In this document: in pieces, positions 33,198 through 41,019 of the stretch | Layout: every line of letters begins with the position of its first letter | Position numbering within the stretch: position 1 is the stretch's first letter | NCBI RefSeq assembly: GCF_003014695.1 | Contig: NZ_PYAS01000006.1 | Span: 411,922 to 475,921, forward strand | Direction: 5' to 3' | DNA: 64,000 nucleotides | Source: Dyadobacter jiangsuensis | Lineage (GTDB): Bacteria > Bacteroidota > Bacteroidia > Cytophagales > Spirosomataceae | The notes under the pieces: generated by a model | The model's input: only the letters and a program-made list of their open reading frames with translations | What the model was told of the DNA's origin: nothing | Database searches by the model: none | Program-made: the position numbers and the translations under genes

Positions 33198-33995
33198 TTA
33201 TTCAAATTTGATTTTACACAACTCTGCCAAATGCGCGGGGCTTACTTCCGCTAATTTATCCAGAAACGCAATCTGGAACGAACCGGGCAACTTCGCATTA
33301 CGGTAGGCCAGTTCCCCGCAAACGCCCATCGTAGCCGCTGCCGAAACCGCTGCTTCGAACGGATCGCCGCAAATCGCCGCAAATGCACCTGCGATAGCGG
33401 ACGCCGAGCAGCCCATCCCGGTTACTTTGGTCATCAACGGCACGCCGTTCGAAACCCAACCAGTACGGCTGCCATGCACGATCACATCCACCGCCCCGCT
33501 GACACTCACCACCGAACCGAAACGTGCACTTAATGCCTGCGCGGCGCCAATGCTGTCCACCGAATCGGCAGTGCTATCGACGCCTTTCGTTTGAATGCTG
33601 GCGCCTGCCAATGCGAGTATCTCCGACCCATTGCCCCGGATAATGGTCGGTGGGGCGGTTTCGAGCAGCTCGGTCAGCACCCTGTTGCGGTAAGGCGTCG
33701 CACCGGCTCCTACCGGGTCGAGAATGATCGGTTTGCCTAGTTCGGCTGCTTTCCACATCGCCAGTTTCATCGCTTCCACCCAGCGCGCCGAGAGCGTACC
33801 AATGTTGATCACCAGTGCACCGGCGATCGAAACCATATCCTCGACTTCTTCCACCGCATGCGCCATCACGGGCGACGCGCCCACCGCAAGCAATGCATTG
33901 GCGGTGAAGTTCATCACAACGAAATTGGTAATATTATGTACCAAAGGCGCCGAGGCGCGCAGTTTTTCCAGATTCCCTTCTAGTTGAATAGTCAT
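33198..33995 (-). CDS. thiM: Hydroxyethylthiazole kinase
   Basis: A 265-residue ribokinase-like enzyme. PLVHNITNFVVMNFTANALL (about 17-36), GNGSEILALAGAS (about 122-134) and the phosphate-binding TGMGCSASAIAGAFA near residue 192 identify ThiM. It phosphorylates the thiazole alcohol so that ThiE can use it. It is first in the operon; the 176 bases upstream, before the divergent HAD gene, hold a polypurine hairpin and no TPP riboswitch that I can recognise. With thiD, thiE and tenA but no thiC or thiG here, the cluster is a salvage set. Confidence 0.96.
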   Translation of the reverse strand: MTIQLEGNLEKLRASAPLVHNITNFVVMNFTANALLAVGASPVMAHAVEEVEDMVSIAGALVINIGTLSARWVEAMKLAMWKAAELGKPIILDPVGAGATPYRNRVLTELLETAPPTIIRGNGSEILALAGASIQTKGVDSTADSVDSIGAAQALSARFGSVVSVSGAVDVIVHGSRTGWVSNGVPLMTKVTGMGCSASAIAGAFAAICGDPFEAAVSAAATMGVCGELAYRNAKLPGSFQIAFLDKLAEVSPAHLAELCKIKFE

Positions 33996-34008
33996 CGTTA
34001 TGTTTTTT

Positions 34009-34092
34009 GGGAGAAAAGGAGGAAAGGGCGACCGGCGTAGGGAAAAGAATACAATCCTTTATCCCCTTCCTCCATTCTCCCTTTCCTCCCAT
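34009..34092. repeat. Polypurine/polypyrimidine hairpin, copy D
   Basis: Left arm GGGAGAAAAGGAGGAAAGGG (34,009-34,028), right arm CCCCTTCCTCCATTCTCCC continuing TTTCCTCCC (34,063-34,090), with about 34 bases between the arms. It lies between the divergent thiM and HAD genes, so it is not only a terminator. Confidence 0.75.
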
Positions 34093-34171
34093 TTAACCGA
34101 TACTCCTTCCAGGTCACGAGCGAATGTAGTAGTTTTGGGTGGTTATCAAAAATCCCCACACTTCCCTGATT

Positions 34172-34846
34172 ATGATCAAAGCAGCAATTTTCGACATGGA
34201 CGGCCTGCTCATCGACTCCGAACCGATGTGGACAGAAGCGGCGCGTTCAGTCATGCAAAAAGTCAATTTTGAACTTACAGAAGCACTTCGCCTGCAAACT
34301 ACCGGACTATCTATCAAGCTTTTCCTCGATTTCTGTCACCAGATCCAACCCTGGAACACGCCTTCATTTGAAGAACTTGAAACTGAAATACTGGAAAAGG
34401 CCCATCACGATATTCTCGCCCATGCCGAGGCGATGCCCGGCGCCATTGCGCTCGTCAGCGAATTAAAAAAACAGGGCCTGAAACTCGCTGTCGCGTCGGC
34501 CTCGCATATGGAGCTCATTGAAGGGGTATTAAAAAGACTGGAAATTATTGACTATTTTGACACCTGGCATTCAGGTGAGCTGGAAAAACACACCAAACCG
34601 CACCCGGCGGTGTACCTTACCACTGCTAAAAAACTCGGTGTTTTGCCCGAAGAATGCATTGCCTTCGAAGATTCGCATGCGGGCTTGCGCGCTGCACACG
34701 CAGCGGGTATGATCACGATTTCGGTACCCGCCGCAGAAGTTTTTGAAGATAAAAAATTTGATATGGCACATTACAAGATCCCTTCGCTCGAAAAATACAT
34801 TTTGCGCGAAATGTCGGGTGTGCCGCAAAGTGTGATCGAAAACTAA
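34172..34846 (+). CDS. HAD-superfamily phosphatase/phosphoglucomutase-like
   Basis: A 224-residue HAD hydrolase of subfamily IA. Motif I FDMDGLLIDSEPMW has nucleophile D8 and general acid D10; motif II is VASASHMELI, with Ser near residue 109; the Lys is in EKHTKPHP, and motif IV is FEDSHAGLRAA. A small helical cap lies between motifs I and II. It resembles 2-deoxyglucose-6-phosphatase and beta-phosphoglucomutase; the sugar phosphate used cannot be decided. The ATG at 34,172 places motif I at the usual position; an ATG 11 codons earlier exists. It is followed after 27 bases by the histidine kinase. Confidence 0.92.
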   Translation: MIKAAIFDMDGLLIDSEPMWTEAARSVMQKVNFELTEALRLQTTGLSIKLFLDFCHQIQPWNTPSFEELETEILEKAHHDILAHAEAMPGAIALVSELKKQGLKLAVASASHMELIEGVLKRLEIIDYFDTWHSGELEKHTKPHPAVYLTTAKKLGVLPEECIAFEDSHAGLRAAHAAGMITISVPAAEVFEDKKFDMAHYKIPSLEKYILREMSGVPQSVIEN

Positions 34847-34873
34847 ACCTCGACCCTATCCCGCTTACCCCGC

Positions 34874-36214
34874 ATGATCGGACTCCGGCATTTCAGTATT
34901 ATGATTATGATCAGGATAATAATTATTGTCCTGAGCGTCATTGCCCTCGCCTGGCTGGCGTCCAAGCATACCAACGAAACGCTGGTGTACATCCTCGGCA
35001 CCATTTTCATATTCATCCAGGGATCGCTGCTGTACCAGTACGTCACGAATGTTAACCGTAAACTGACGTATTTTCTCGAATCCGTACGGTATTCGGATTT
35101 TACGATCAACTTCCGGTCGGACAATAAAATGGGCCGGACGTTCAAGGAGCTCAACCAGCAATTCAACGAAGTATTGCTTGCATTCAGGCAGGCGCGGGCC
35201 GAGAAAGAGGCCAATTTGCAATACCTCAATACCATTGTCCAGCATATCGGGACGGGGCTCATTACATTTGACGCCAACGGCCAGGTGAACCTGATCAACA
35301 ATGCGGCGCTGCGCATGCTGGGCATTTACCGCCTGCACCAGCTGATCGAACTCAAAGAAAAGCACCCGCGCCTTTACGAACTGCTCTCCGACCTCGACAC
35401 CGGCGTCCGCGACCTTTACCGCACGCCCAACGACCAGCCCCTCGCATTGCAGGCAGCCGCGATTCAGCTTCGCGGGATGTGGGTCAAGATTGTGGTTTTG
35501 CAAAACATCCAGACCGAGTTGCAGCAGCAGGAAATCGAATCCTGGCAAAACCTCACGCGTGTGCTACGGCACGAGATCATGAACTCCATGACGCCCATCG
35601 TGTCGCTCGTGGGCACGATGCGACTGATCGTGAACGAGGATATCGAGAAGTCCACGAACGATCAGGAAGCCGTAAACGATTTGAAAGAAGCATTATCGAC
35701 GCTCGAAAAGCGCAGCAAAGGCATGATGCAGTTCGTAAACGCCTACCGCGATTTCACGACGTTGCCTAAGCCGGTATTCGCCAGCCTGGAAGTGGCAGAG
35801 CTTTTGCAGGAGGTAATACAATTGCTTCAAACCGATCTGACGCAATCCGGTGTACTTTGGAAACTGTCTGTCAAACCGGAAACGCTCACGGTCAAAGCCG
35901 ACGCGAGCCAGATCCAGCAGGTGTTGATCAACCTCATTAAAAACGCATCCGAGGCATTCTCCCACCAAACCAACCGGCTTATTACGCTCTCGGCCTACCA
36001 GCTCGACGGCACTGTGATGATCGAAGTCGCCGACAATGGCGACGGTATCGAGCCCGAAGCACTGGAGAACATTTTCATTCCATTCTACACCACCAAAAAA
36101 ACCGGCTCCGGCATCGGACTAAGCCTTTCCCGCCAGATTTTGCAGCAACACAACGGCCAACTGAACGTTGAGTCGCAGGTGGGGAAAGGGACGGTGTTTA
36201 CGTTGGTGTTTTAG
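34874..36214 (+). CDS. Membrane sensor histidine kinase with PAS domain
   Basis: A 446-residue kinase. Two membrane helices (about 9-31 and 38-57) enclose almost no periplasmic loop, so the signal is probably sensed in the membrane or cytosol. A PAS-like domain (about 115-215) is followed by the phosphoacceptor H233 in VLRHEIMNSM, the N box VLINLIKNASEAF, G1 DNGDGIEPEA and G2 GSGIGLSLSRQIL. The domain order is NtrY-like, the kinase type that usually pairs with NtrC-family regulators. The nearest such regulator is at 22,446, 11 kb away. The start may be M10 or M12 instead of the first Met. Confidence 0.93.
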   Translation: MIGLRHFSIMIMIRIIIIVLSVIALAWLASKHTNETLVYILGTIFIFIQGSLLYQYVTNVNRKLTYFLESVRYSDFTINFRSDNKMGRTFKELNQQFNEVLLAFRQARAEKEANLQYLNTIVQHIGTGLITFDANGQVNLINNAALRMLGIYRLHQLIELKEKHPRLYELLSDLDTGVRDLYRTPNDQPLALQAAAIQLRGMWVKIVVLQNIQTELQQQEIESWQNLTRVLRHEIMNSMTPIVSLVGTMRLIVNEDIEKSTNDQEAVNDLKEALSTLEKRSKGMMQFVNAYRDFTTLPKPVFASLEVAELLQEVIQLLQTDLTQSGVLWKLSVKPETLTVKADASQIQQVLINLIKNASEAFSHQTNRLITLSAYQLDGTVMIEVADNGDGIEPEALENIFIPFYTTKKTGSGIGLSLSRQILQQHNGQLNVESQVGKGTVFTLVF

Positions 36215-36228
36215 GGCCTGCGGCCCTT

Positions 36229-36357
36229 GACGACCGACGGCCGACCGCTGACCGCCGACTACATTTTTGCGACGGTAGTGGTCCGGTGTTATATTTCAGT
36301 GACCATTCCTGACTACACTTGACTACACATGACTTAATTGGTCTATCGTCAGCGGTC
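36229..36357. repeat. Composite repeat, copy 2, opposite orientation
   Basis: Left arm TGACGACCGACGGCCGACCG with CTGACCGCCGAC (36,228-36,259), interior with GCGACGGTAGTGGTC and GTGACCATTCCTGACTACAC, right arm TATCGTCAGCGGTC (36,344-36,357). The interior is the reverse complement of the copy at 28,247-28,385 with a few differences and a shorter middle. It occupies the gap between the kinase and the lipoprotein gene. Confidence 0.75.
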
Positions 36358-36423
36358 AAAACCCCAACGTTACAACCATTCCCCCCAACCCGACGTCTTC
36401 TCACAAACCTAAATGAAAACCCG

Positions 36424-36852
36424 ATGAAAAAGTATGTTTTCGTGCTTTTTGCCGCCATGGCGGTGGCGTGTAAAAGCACTGGTGTGGACAAGAAAGATGA
36501 GGGCATCAAATACAAAGAAACCGTCGTATTAAATGGCGTTCCGACAGCTACCCTGACGTTTTTTGACGTGGAAGACAGCCGCTGCCCTGAGGGTTTGACT
36601 TGTATTTGGGGAGGCCGGGCGGTAGTCGATCTGCTATTATCAGGAGTGACTACCGAGGGAGGCGTTAAAGAACACGTCAAAATGTGTATTGGTACCTGCG
36701 ACGCGAAAACGGGTTCGGATTCTTTGGAGAAGACATTTGCGGGCGAAAAATACAAGTTTGTACTCACCGCGGTGAATCCCTATCCGAAATTCGGTGATTC
36801 CACCCGAACCAAGGAAAAGTATTCGATACAGCTGAAAATCGAGAAAAAATAA
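36424..36852 (+). CDS. Small lipoprotein of unknown function
   Basis: A 142-residue protein with a lipoprotein signal, MKKYVFVLFAAMAVAC, Cys at 16. The mature part contains DSRCPEGLTCIWGGRAVVDL, a two-Cys segment common in small secreted proteins of Bacteroidota without a known role, and a second Cys pair in MCIGTCDAKTG, so two disulphides are likely. I chose the ATG that opens the lipoprotein signal; an upstream ATG at 36,319 would lie in the repeat. It converges on the amino acid permease with a terminator between. Confidence 0.8.
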   Translation: MKKYVFVLFAAMAVACKSTGVDKKDEGIKYKETVVLNGVPTATLTFFDVEDSRCPEGLTCIWGGRAVVDLLLSGVTTEGGVKEHVKMCIGTCDAKTGSDSLEKTFAGEKYKFVLTAVNPYPKFGDSTRTKEKYSIQLKIEKK

Positions 36853-36876
36853 CCTGTTTAAGGGCAATGCAATCAA

Positions 36877-36905
36877 GGGAGGCCGGAAACAGCTTCCCTA
36901 TTTTT
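36877..36905 (+). terminator. Intrinsic terminator of the small lipoprotein
   Basis: GGGAGGC and GCTTCCC form a seven-base-pair stem with one G-U pair and an eight-base loop, followed by TATTTTT. The tail overlaps the last codons of the converging permease. Confidence 0.6.
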
Positions 36906-38589
36906 GTGCCAGTTTGCTCTGTTTATATCCGTAGCTGAAATAAATAACGAGCCCAATCGCCAGCCAGATGACGAAAATCAGCCAGTTGGAAGCACCAAGT
37001 TCGGTCATCAGGTATAGGTTCGTCAGGATTCCGGCCACCGGAAGCGCCGAGAAGTTATGCTGGTAGCTCAAAATGGAAAGCGTGCACCAGGTGATCCAGA
37101 AAATAATGGTCAGCAGCTTGTGCTCCATGATTTCAGCGAAGCTGAGCATCCGCCATTCAACAATGACACTCTTTCCGTAGGTGAGCAGGCCCACAATCGC
37201 AACGGCAAACAGGATTCCCACCAGGTATTTGCCATTGATATAAGGCACGCGGAATTTGGAGCGTGCCGAAATACCTTTGTGATCGAGGTAAAGCACGCCG
37301 CCGCACACGAGTATGAATGCAAAGAACGTCCCTACGCTCGTCAGATCGACGAAGAAATCCATTTTGAAGAACAATGCGGGAATACCTACCACAAAACCGG
37401 TTACGATCGTGGCGAAAGACGGGGTCTGGTATTTCGGGTGGATTTTAGCAAAACGTTTCCAAAGCAAACCGTCGCGGCTCATGGTCATCCAGATCCTCGG
37501 CTGGCCCAGTTGGTAAACGAGCAACGCACTCGTGATCGCAATCACAGAGCTTACCGAAATAACGCCCGCCATAAAATCCAGGCCATTCTTTTGAAATACA
37601 AATGCCAGGGGATCGCTAACTTTCAATTCAGTATAGTTCACCATCCCGGTGAGTACCAGCGTAATGAGCACATATAGAATGGTACAAATAACCAGGCAGT
37701 AAATCATCGCTTTCGGCATATCCTGCTGAGGGTTGCGACACTCTTCGGCGGTGGTGGAAATAGAATCGAAACCGATGAACGCGAAGAATACCGCCGCTAC
37801 CCCGCTAAGCACGCCTTTCACACCATTGGGAGCAAATGGGGACCAGTTTTCAGGTTTTACATAAAATGCACCTGCCAGTATCACCAGCAGCACGACGCCC
37901 ACTTTGAGCACCACCATGATATTGCTGGCCGTTCTCGATTCACGTATCCCGATGTAAACCAATGCTGTAATGAGCAAAGTCACCAAACCGGCAGGCAGAT
38001 TGAGCAGAATATGAAAGTCGCCGATCGTAGGGGCCGACTCGTAAGCCGATGCCGCAAAACGCTCGTAATCCGACAGTTGGGCTGCACCTACGCTTTGCAG
38101 TTTTTGAAATGCCTCCCGCGCCGATTCGCCGTTGATCGTGAGCCAGCCGGGCAGCGTAATACCGAAGCCTTTGAGCATACTCACGAAGTACTCCGACCAC
38201 GAAATGGCGACTACCATATTGGAAACGGCATATTCGAGGATAAGCGCCCAGCCGATAATCCACGCGAACAGCTCGCCGAATGCCACGTACGCATACGTGT
38301 ATGCGCTCCCGGACACCGGCACCGTACTCGCAAACTGCGCGTACGAAAGCGCCGTAAACACGCAGGCAATAGCTGTGAATACAAACAGCAACGATACCGC
38401 CGGGCCGCCGTTGTAGCTCGCCAGACCGATGGTACTGAATATCCCTGCACCTACAATGGCCGCAATACCGAGCGACACCAGGTCGCGAACGCCCAGCACT
38501 TTGGCTAAGCCCCCCTCACCTCCCGAATGGGCATCTTTCAGAATCTGGTCGACAGTTTTTTTTCGGAAAAGAGGAGAATTCTGGCTCAT
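36898..38589 (-). CDS. APC-superfamily amino acid permease (cationic amino acid transporter type)
   Basis: A 563-residue transporter with about 12-14 membrane helices. The first helix carries IAAIVGAGIFSTIGLASYNG (about 42-61), the APC substrate-binding turn with GAGIF. VFFAFIGFDSISTTAEECRN near residues 267-286 is the helix-6 segment typical of the cationic amino acid transporter group. It imports or exchanges amino acids at the inner membrane; the exact substrate is unclear. It has an unusual large loop at about 165-190. It stands alone, with a 198-base upstream region. Confidence 0.92.
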   Translation of the reverse strand: MSQNSPLFRKKTVDQILKDAHSGGEGGLAKVLGVRDLVSLGIAAIVGAGIFSTIGLASYNGGPAVSLLFVFTAIACVFTALSYAQFASTVPVSGSAYTYAYVAFGELFAWIIGWALILEYAVSNMVVAISWSEYFVSMLKGFGITLPGWLTINGESAREAFQKLQSVGAAQLSDYERFAASAYESAPTIGDFHILLNLPAGLVTLLITALVYIGIRESRTASNIMVVLKVGVVLLVILAGAFYVKPENWSPFAPNGVKGVLSGVAAVFFAFIGFDSISTTAEECRNPQQDMPKAMIYCLVICTILYVLITLVLTGMVNYTELKVSDPLAFVFQKNGLDFMAGVISVSSVIAITSALLVYQLGQPRIWMTMSRDGLLWKRFAKIHPKYQTPSFATIVTGFVVGIPALFFKMDFFVDLTSVGTFFAFILVCGGVLYLDHKGISARSKFRVPYINGKYLVGILFAVAIVGLLTYGKSVIVEWRMLSFAEIMEHKLLTIIFWITWCTLSILSYQHNFSALPVAGILTNLYLMTELGASNWLIFVIWLAIGLVIYFSYGYKQSKLAQK

Positions 38590-38787
38590 GCAGGCGCTAT
38601 TTTTCAGGTATCAGTTTGTAATAAGCAGGGCTAAAAATAATGATATTCTAAAACGATCCCGGCATCGGCTGAAAATTTGTTCCTTTTATCCCAAAAAATC
38701 CGTAGAAAATTCTTCGCCAGGGAAATCAAACAGGGAATGATTGCGTTATCGAACTAATCCCCGTTACTCCGTTCCACCAATTTGCCC

Positions 38788-39573
38788 ATGAAAAAAATCG
38801 CTACTTACTTCATCAGCCTCATCCTGTCCATTCAATTCATTGCAGCCCAAAGCGTTAAATCCTATTCCACCGCGCAGGCACATTCCCACAATGACTATGA
38901 AAGGGCGCGCCCGTTTGAGGATGCCTATGAACAGCAGTTCGGTTCGGTGGAAGCAGATGTTTTCCTCGTCAACGATTCACTTTTCGTAGCCCATAACCTG
39001 AAAGATATTCGTCCCAACCGGACTTTAACCGCCTTATACCTGCTTCCGATCCTTCAAAAAGTGGAACAAAACAGCGGGCGCATTTATACGCAGGATAATG
39101 TACCGCTGCAACTGCTGATCGACCTCAAAACAGAAGGCGAACCAACCTTGGCGGCGTTGATCAAATTACTCGAACCACACAAGCATATTTTTGCGCCGAC
39201 GGGCAGTGTCAAAGTCGTGGTCAGCGGTAATGTACCCGACCCTTCCCGGTTCGAGGAGTATCCAAACTTCATCTATTTCGATGGTCGCCCGGAAAAAGTC
39301 TACACGCCTGCGCAACTGGCGCACGTGGGACTCATCAGCCAGGCATTTCAGCAATATTCCAAATGGAACGGCGAAGGGCCGCTTTTGGAAAAAGACAAAA
39401 GGAAGATACAGAAGATGATCAACGACGTGCACGATCTCGGCAAAAAAGTCCGGATATGGGCAACACCCGACAATATCAATTCCTGGAAAACCATGATGGC
39501 CCTGGGCGTCGATTACCTCAATACCGACAAAGTTCGCGAGCTCGGCGACTACCTTCGTACTGCACCCAGGTAG
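38788..39573 (+). CDS. Secreted PI-PLC/GDPD-like phosphodiesterase family protein
   Basis: A 261-residue protein with signal peptide MKKIATYFISLILSIQFIAAQ. The mature part starts with AQAHSHNDYERARPFEDAYE, and GSVEADVFLVNDSLFVAHNL follows. This is the His-Asn-Asp and Glu-x-Asp arrangement of TIM-barrel phosphodiesterases of the glycerophosphodiester/AIM6-like group, with His in VAHNL as the second catalytic His. It ends with RIWATPDNINSWKTMMALGV, the usual last strands. It probably cleaves a phosphodiester in the periplasm; substrate unknown. An ATG two codons upstream is also possible. Confidence 0.85.
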   Translation: MKKIATYFISLILSIQFIAAQSVKSYSTAQAHSHNDYERARPFEDAYEQQFGSVEADVFLVNDSLFVAHNLKDIRPNRTLTALYLLPILQKVEQNSGRIYTQDNVPLQLLIDLKTEGEPTLAALIKLLEPHKHIFAPTGSVKVVVSGNVPDPSRFEEYPNFIYFDGRPEKVYTPAQLAHVGLISQAFQQYSKWNGEGPLLEKDKRKIQKMINDVHDLGKKVRIWATPDNINSWKTMMALGVDYLNTDKVRELGDYLRTAPR

Positions 39574-39681
39574 TTTTACAAAACAAAATACGGCCTGGGA
39601 TAATTTTTCAGTAGTATCAAATGGCATTGGAAGAGTTATAGACTATATTGTACTGCCATCAATTAGTCAAACCTATCCTTC

Positions 39682-41019
39682 ATGTCTGCTGAACAAACCG
39701 CTGCGCTTAAAAAAGTCCTCAAACCGATCCACCTCTGGGCCATTGCCGTCGGCCTGGTTATTTCCGGCGAATATTTTGGCTGGAATTACGGCTGGGGCGT
39801 ATCGGGTACCATCGGCTTTCTGATCGCGACGCTCGTGGTGACGGTCATGTACGTGACATTCATTTTCAGCTTTACCGAACTCACGACCTCCATTCCGCAA
39901 GCGGGCGGGCCGTTTTCCTATGCCTACCGTGCATTTGGCTGGTGGGGTGGGCTTATAGCAGGTTATGCCACGCTTGTCGAGTTCCTCGTAACGCCCCCGG
40001 CCATTGCATTCGCACTTGGGAGTTATACCCATTTCCTTTACCCCAACCTGCAAGTGCTGGAAGTGGCATTTGCGTGCTACGCCATTTTCATTGTCATTAA
40101 TCTACTGGGAATCAAAGAATCAGCCACTTTTTCGCTCGTGGTTACGCTACTAGCGGTGGTGGAGCTGTTGATATACATTGGTATCGTAGCCCCGCATTTC
40201 TCTTACCAGACCTTTGTTTCAGAACCGATGCCTTTCGGATGGGCGGGGGTATTTGCCGCGCTGCCGTTTGCCATCTGGTTCTACCTCGCCATTGAGGGCG
40301 TGGCGATGGTGGCCGAAGAAGTAGAAGACCCTAAAAGAACCATTTCACGGGGCTACATTTACGGCATCCTCACACTGGTGGTGCTGGCATTGGCGGTGAT
40401 GATTTTTACCGGTGGTATCGCGCCGTGGCAGCAGCTGAGCGACATCGACTATCCCCTGCCCGCAGCATTGGGCATTGTACTCGGGCGCGATAGCGGGCTC
40501 ACCCAATTGTTTGCCAGCCTGGGCCTCTTTGGACTCATCGCGTCCTTTCACGGCACGGTAATCGGCTATTCCCGGCAAATTTTCGCCCTCGCACGGGAGG
40601 GTTACCTACCTTCATTCCTGGGAAATGTCAATGCGCGTTTTCAGACTCCGCATTGGGCGCTGGTAGCGGGCGGTATTGCGGGTTGCGTCGCATTGTCGCT
40701 CGGCACGACCGACCAGGTCATCATCCTCGCCGCATTAGGCGCCGTGGTGATGTACATTATCAGCATGGTGGCACTTTTTGCACTAAGAAACAAAGAACCG
40801 CACCTTGAAAGACCCTTCCTCGTGCCCGCATTCCCCTATTTCCCGGCCATTGCACTGGTGATCTCCGTACTATGCCTGATTGCGATCGTGTACTACAACT
40901 GGAAGCTCAGCCTCTGGTTCTTCGGCGGGCTGGCGGTTGTGGCTGTGATTTTCAGTCTGACGGGTCGCCACAAAAAACTGGAAGTGTTGCAGCACTCAGA
41001 AGAAGAGCGTCACGCCTAG
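39682..41019 (+). CDS. Ethanolamine permease-type APC transporter
   Basis: A 445-residue permease with about 12 helices. The N-terminal part, KPIHLWAIAVGLVISGEYFG (about 14-33), and WNYGWGVSG followed by ITPAGGP-like SIPQAGGPFSYAYRAFG are characteristic of the bacterial ethanolamine permease branch of the APC superfamily. It would bring ethanolamine into the cell, but no ethanolamine ammonia-lyase genes are nearby, so the substrate may differ. The last 24 bases overlap the 3' end of the converging TonB receptor gene. Confidence 0.88.
   Translation: MSAEQTAALKKVLKPIHLWAIAVGLVISGEYFGWNYGWGVSGTIGFLIATLVVTVMYVTFIFSFTELTTSIPQAGGPFSYAYRAFGWWGGLIAGYATLVEFLVTPPAIAFALGSYTHFLYPNLQVLEVAFACYAIFIVINLLGIKESATFSLVVTLLAVVELLIYIGIVAPHFSYQTFVSEPMPFGWAGVFAALPFAIWFYLAIEGVAMVAEEVEDPKRTISRGYIYGILTLVVLALAVMIFTGGIAPWQQLSDIDYPLPAALGIVLGRDSGLTQLFASLGLFGLIASFHGTVIGYSRQIFALAREGYLPSFLGNVNARFQTPHWALVAGGIAGCVALSLGTTDQVIILAALGAVVMYIISMVALFALRNKEPHLERPFLVPAFPYFPAIALVISVLCLIAIVYYNWKLSLWFFGGLAVVAVIFSLTGRHKKLEVLQHSEEERHA

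Noticed and set aside
33996..34171. TPP riboswitch upstream of thiM
   Set aside because: The conserved CTGAGA-type and GGATAATGCCAGCG-type segments are not present on the minus strand; the sequence is a polypurine hairpin.
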